Positions 5,670 through 5,861 of a stretch of 5,861 bases of DNA are shown piece by piece. The translations under genes were made by a program, and so were the position numbers. Location: positions 1 to 5,861 of the forward strand of contig DAOWME010000195.1 in assembly GCA_030643245.1 (NCBI GenBank). Reading direction: 5' to 3'. This DNA is from Deltaproteobacteria bacterium. GTDB lineage: Bacteria > Desulfobacterota > UBA8473. The notes below the pieces were generated by a model. That model ran no database searches and was not told the origin of the DNA. It worked only from the letters and a program-made list of their open reading frames with translations. The stretch's first letter is position 1; each line of letters opens with the position of its first letter.

Positions 5670-5861
5670 CTTGTTGTTGTAATTTCGTTAAATAGATTGT
5701 ACTGTGCAGATCAAAAATATATTTTGATACATTACGCAAATACAGAGAGAGTACTTAATTTCCTGAACCATGTTGGTAAACATATTGATGAATTGAGAAT
5801 TTCTATGGCAGAGAAAATTGAAATCCTAAAAAATCATCTGTATGAACTACGCCAAGAGCCA
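5670..5861 (+). CDS. Open frame with HsdS-like conserved helix, runs off right edge; possibly a remnant
   Basis: The frame is open from just after the TAA at 5667-5669 to the window edge (64 codons). The start is unclear: TTG 5697, TTG 5724 and ATG 5805 are in frame, none with a strong Shine-Dalgarno. Residues from about 5748 read ERVLNFLNHVGKHIDEL, then IEILKNHLYEL. This follows the pattern of the coiled-coil helix in type I restriction specificity subunits (I-x-x-F-L-[DN]-x-x-x-x-x-I-D-x-L, then I-x-x-L-K). In HsdS this helix follows a target-recognition domain, but the bases before 5670 are non-coding, so that domain is absent here. The frame could be a 5'-truncated HsdS, a half-size specificity subunit, or an unrelated coiled-coil protein. 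The pseudo-ATPase upstream fits a defence or R-M context. The family call is tentative. Confidence 0.35.
5711..5727. promoter_or_regulatory. Inverted repeat TCAAAA-ATATA-TTTTGA, possible operator
   Basis: A perfect 6-bp inverted repeat around a 5-bp AT spacer lies inside the early part of the HsdS-like frame and upstream of its only in-frame ATG (5805). If that ATG is the true start, this would be promoter-proximal DNA and could bind a dimeric regulator. AT-rich symmetry of this size also arises by chance. Confidence 0.25.

Overview
The window looks like chromosomal DNA of a Gram-negative bacterium with moderate GC content. The gene pair on the left (an RND-superfamily exporter after a Ycf48-like propeller protein) and a palindromic 'AGGGACGGGGACG' repeat suggest an uncultured Desulfobacterota or other deltaproteobacterial-type anaerobe. 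The lineage is inference; no rRNA or other taxonomic marker is present.

Left part (1-3303, minus strand): a two-gene operon. A membrane-anchored six-repeat Asp-box (BNR/Ycf48-like) beta-propeller protein (2185-3303) is followed after 50 bp by a large MMPL/COG1033-type RND permease (start at 2134). The permease runs off the left edge after 711 codons, just after transmembrane helix 10. The two products probably act together at the inner membrane, the propeller facing the periplasm and the permease moving a hydrophobic or lipid-like substrate. The substrate cannot be read from the sequence.

Middle (3304-4587): about 1.28 kb with no convincing gene, between divergently oriented genes. It holds an 11-bp inverted-repeat pair, a pair of adjacent hairpins, a candidate sigma-70 promoter (4220-4248), and a clear 186-bp imperfect palindrome (4309-4494). 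The palindrome has 26-bp termini matching at 24 of 26 positions and a perfect central hairpin, which suggests a MITE/REP-like non-autonomous mobile element.

Right part (4588-5861, plus strand): a 325-residue protein keeps the layout of an AAA_21/AAA_15-type (ABC/OLD-like) ATPase. It has no recognisable Walker A, a degraded signature motif, a Walker B in which the catalytic Glu is replaced by His, and no C-terminal switch-His segment. It is best described as a pseudo-ATPase. Hairpins and a triplicated heptamer follow. The last ~190 bp encode the start of an open frame that resembles the conserved coiled-coil helix of type I restriction specificity subunits (HsdS), with no target-recognition domain before it. 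The right side therefore looks like an accessory, possibly defence-related or decayed, island next to a housekeeping-type transport operon.
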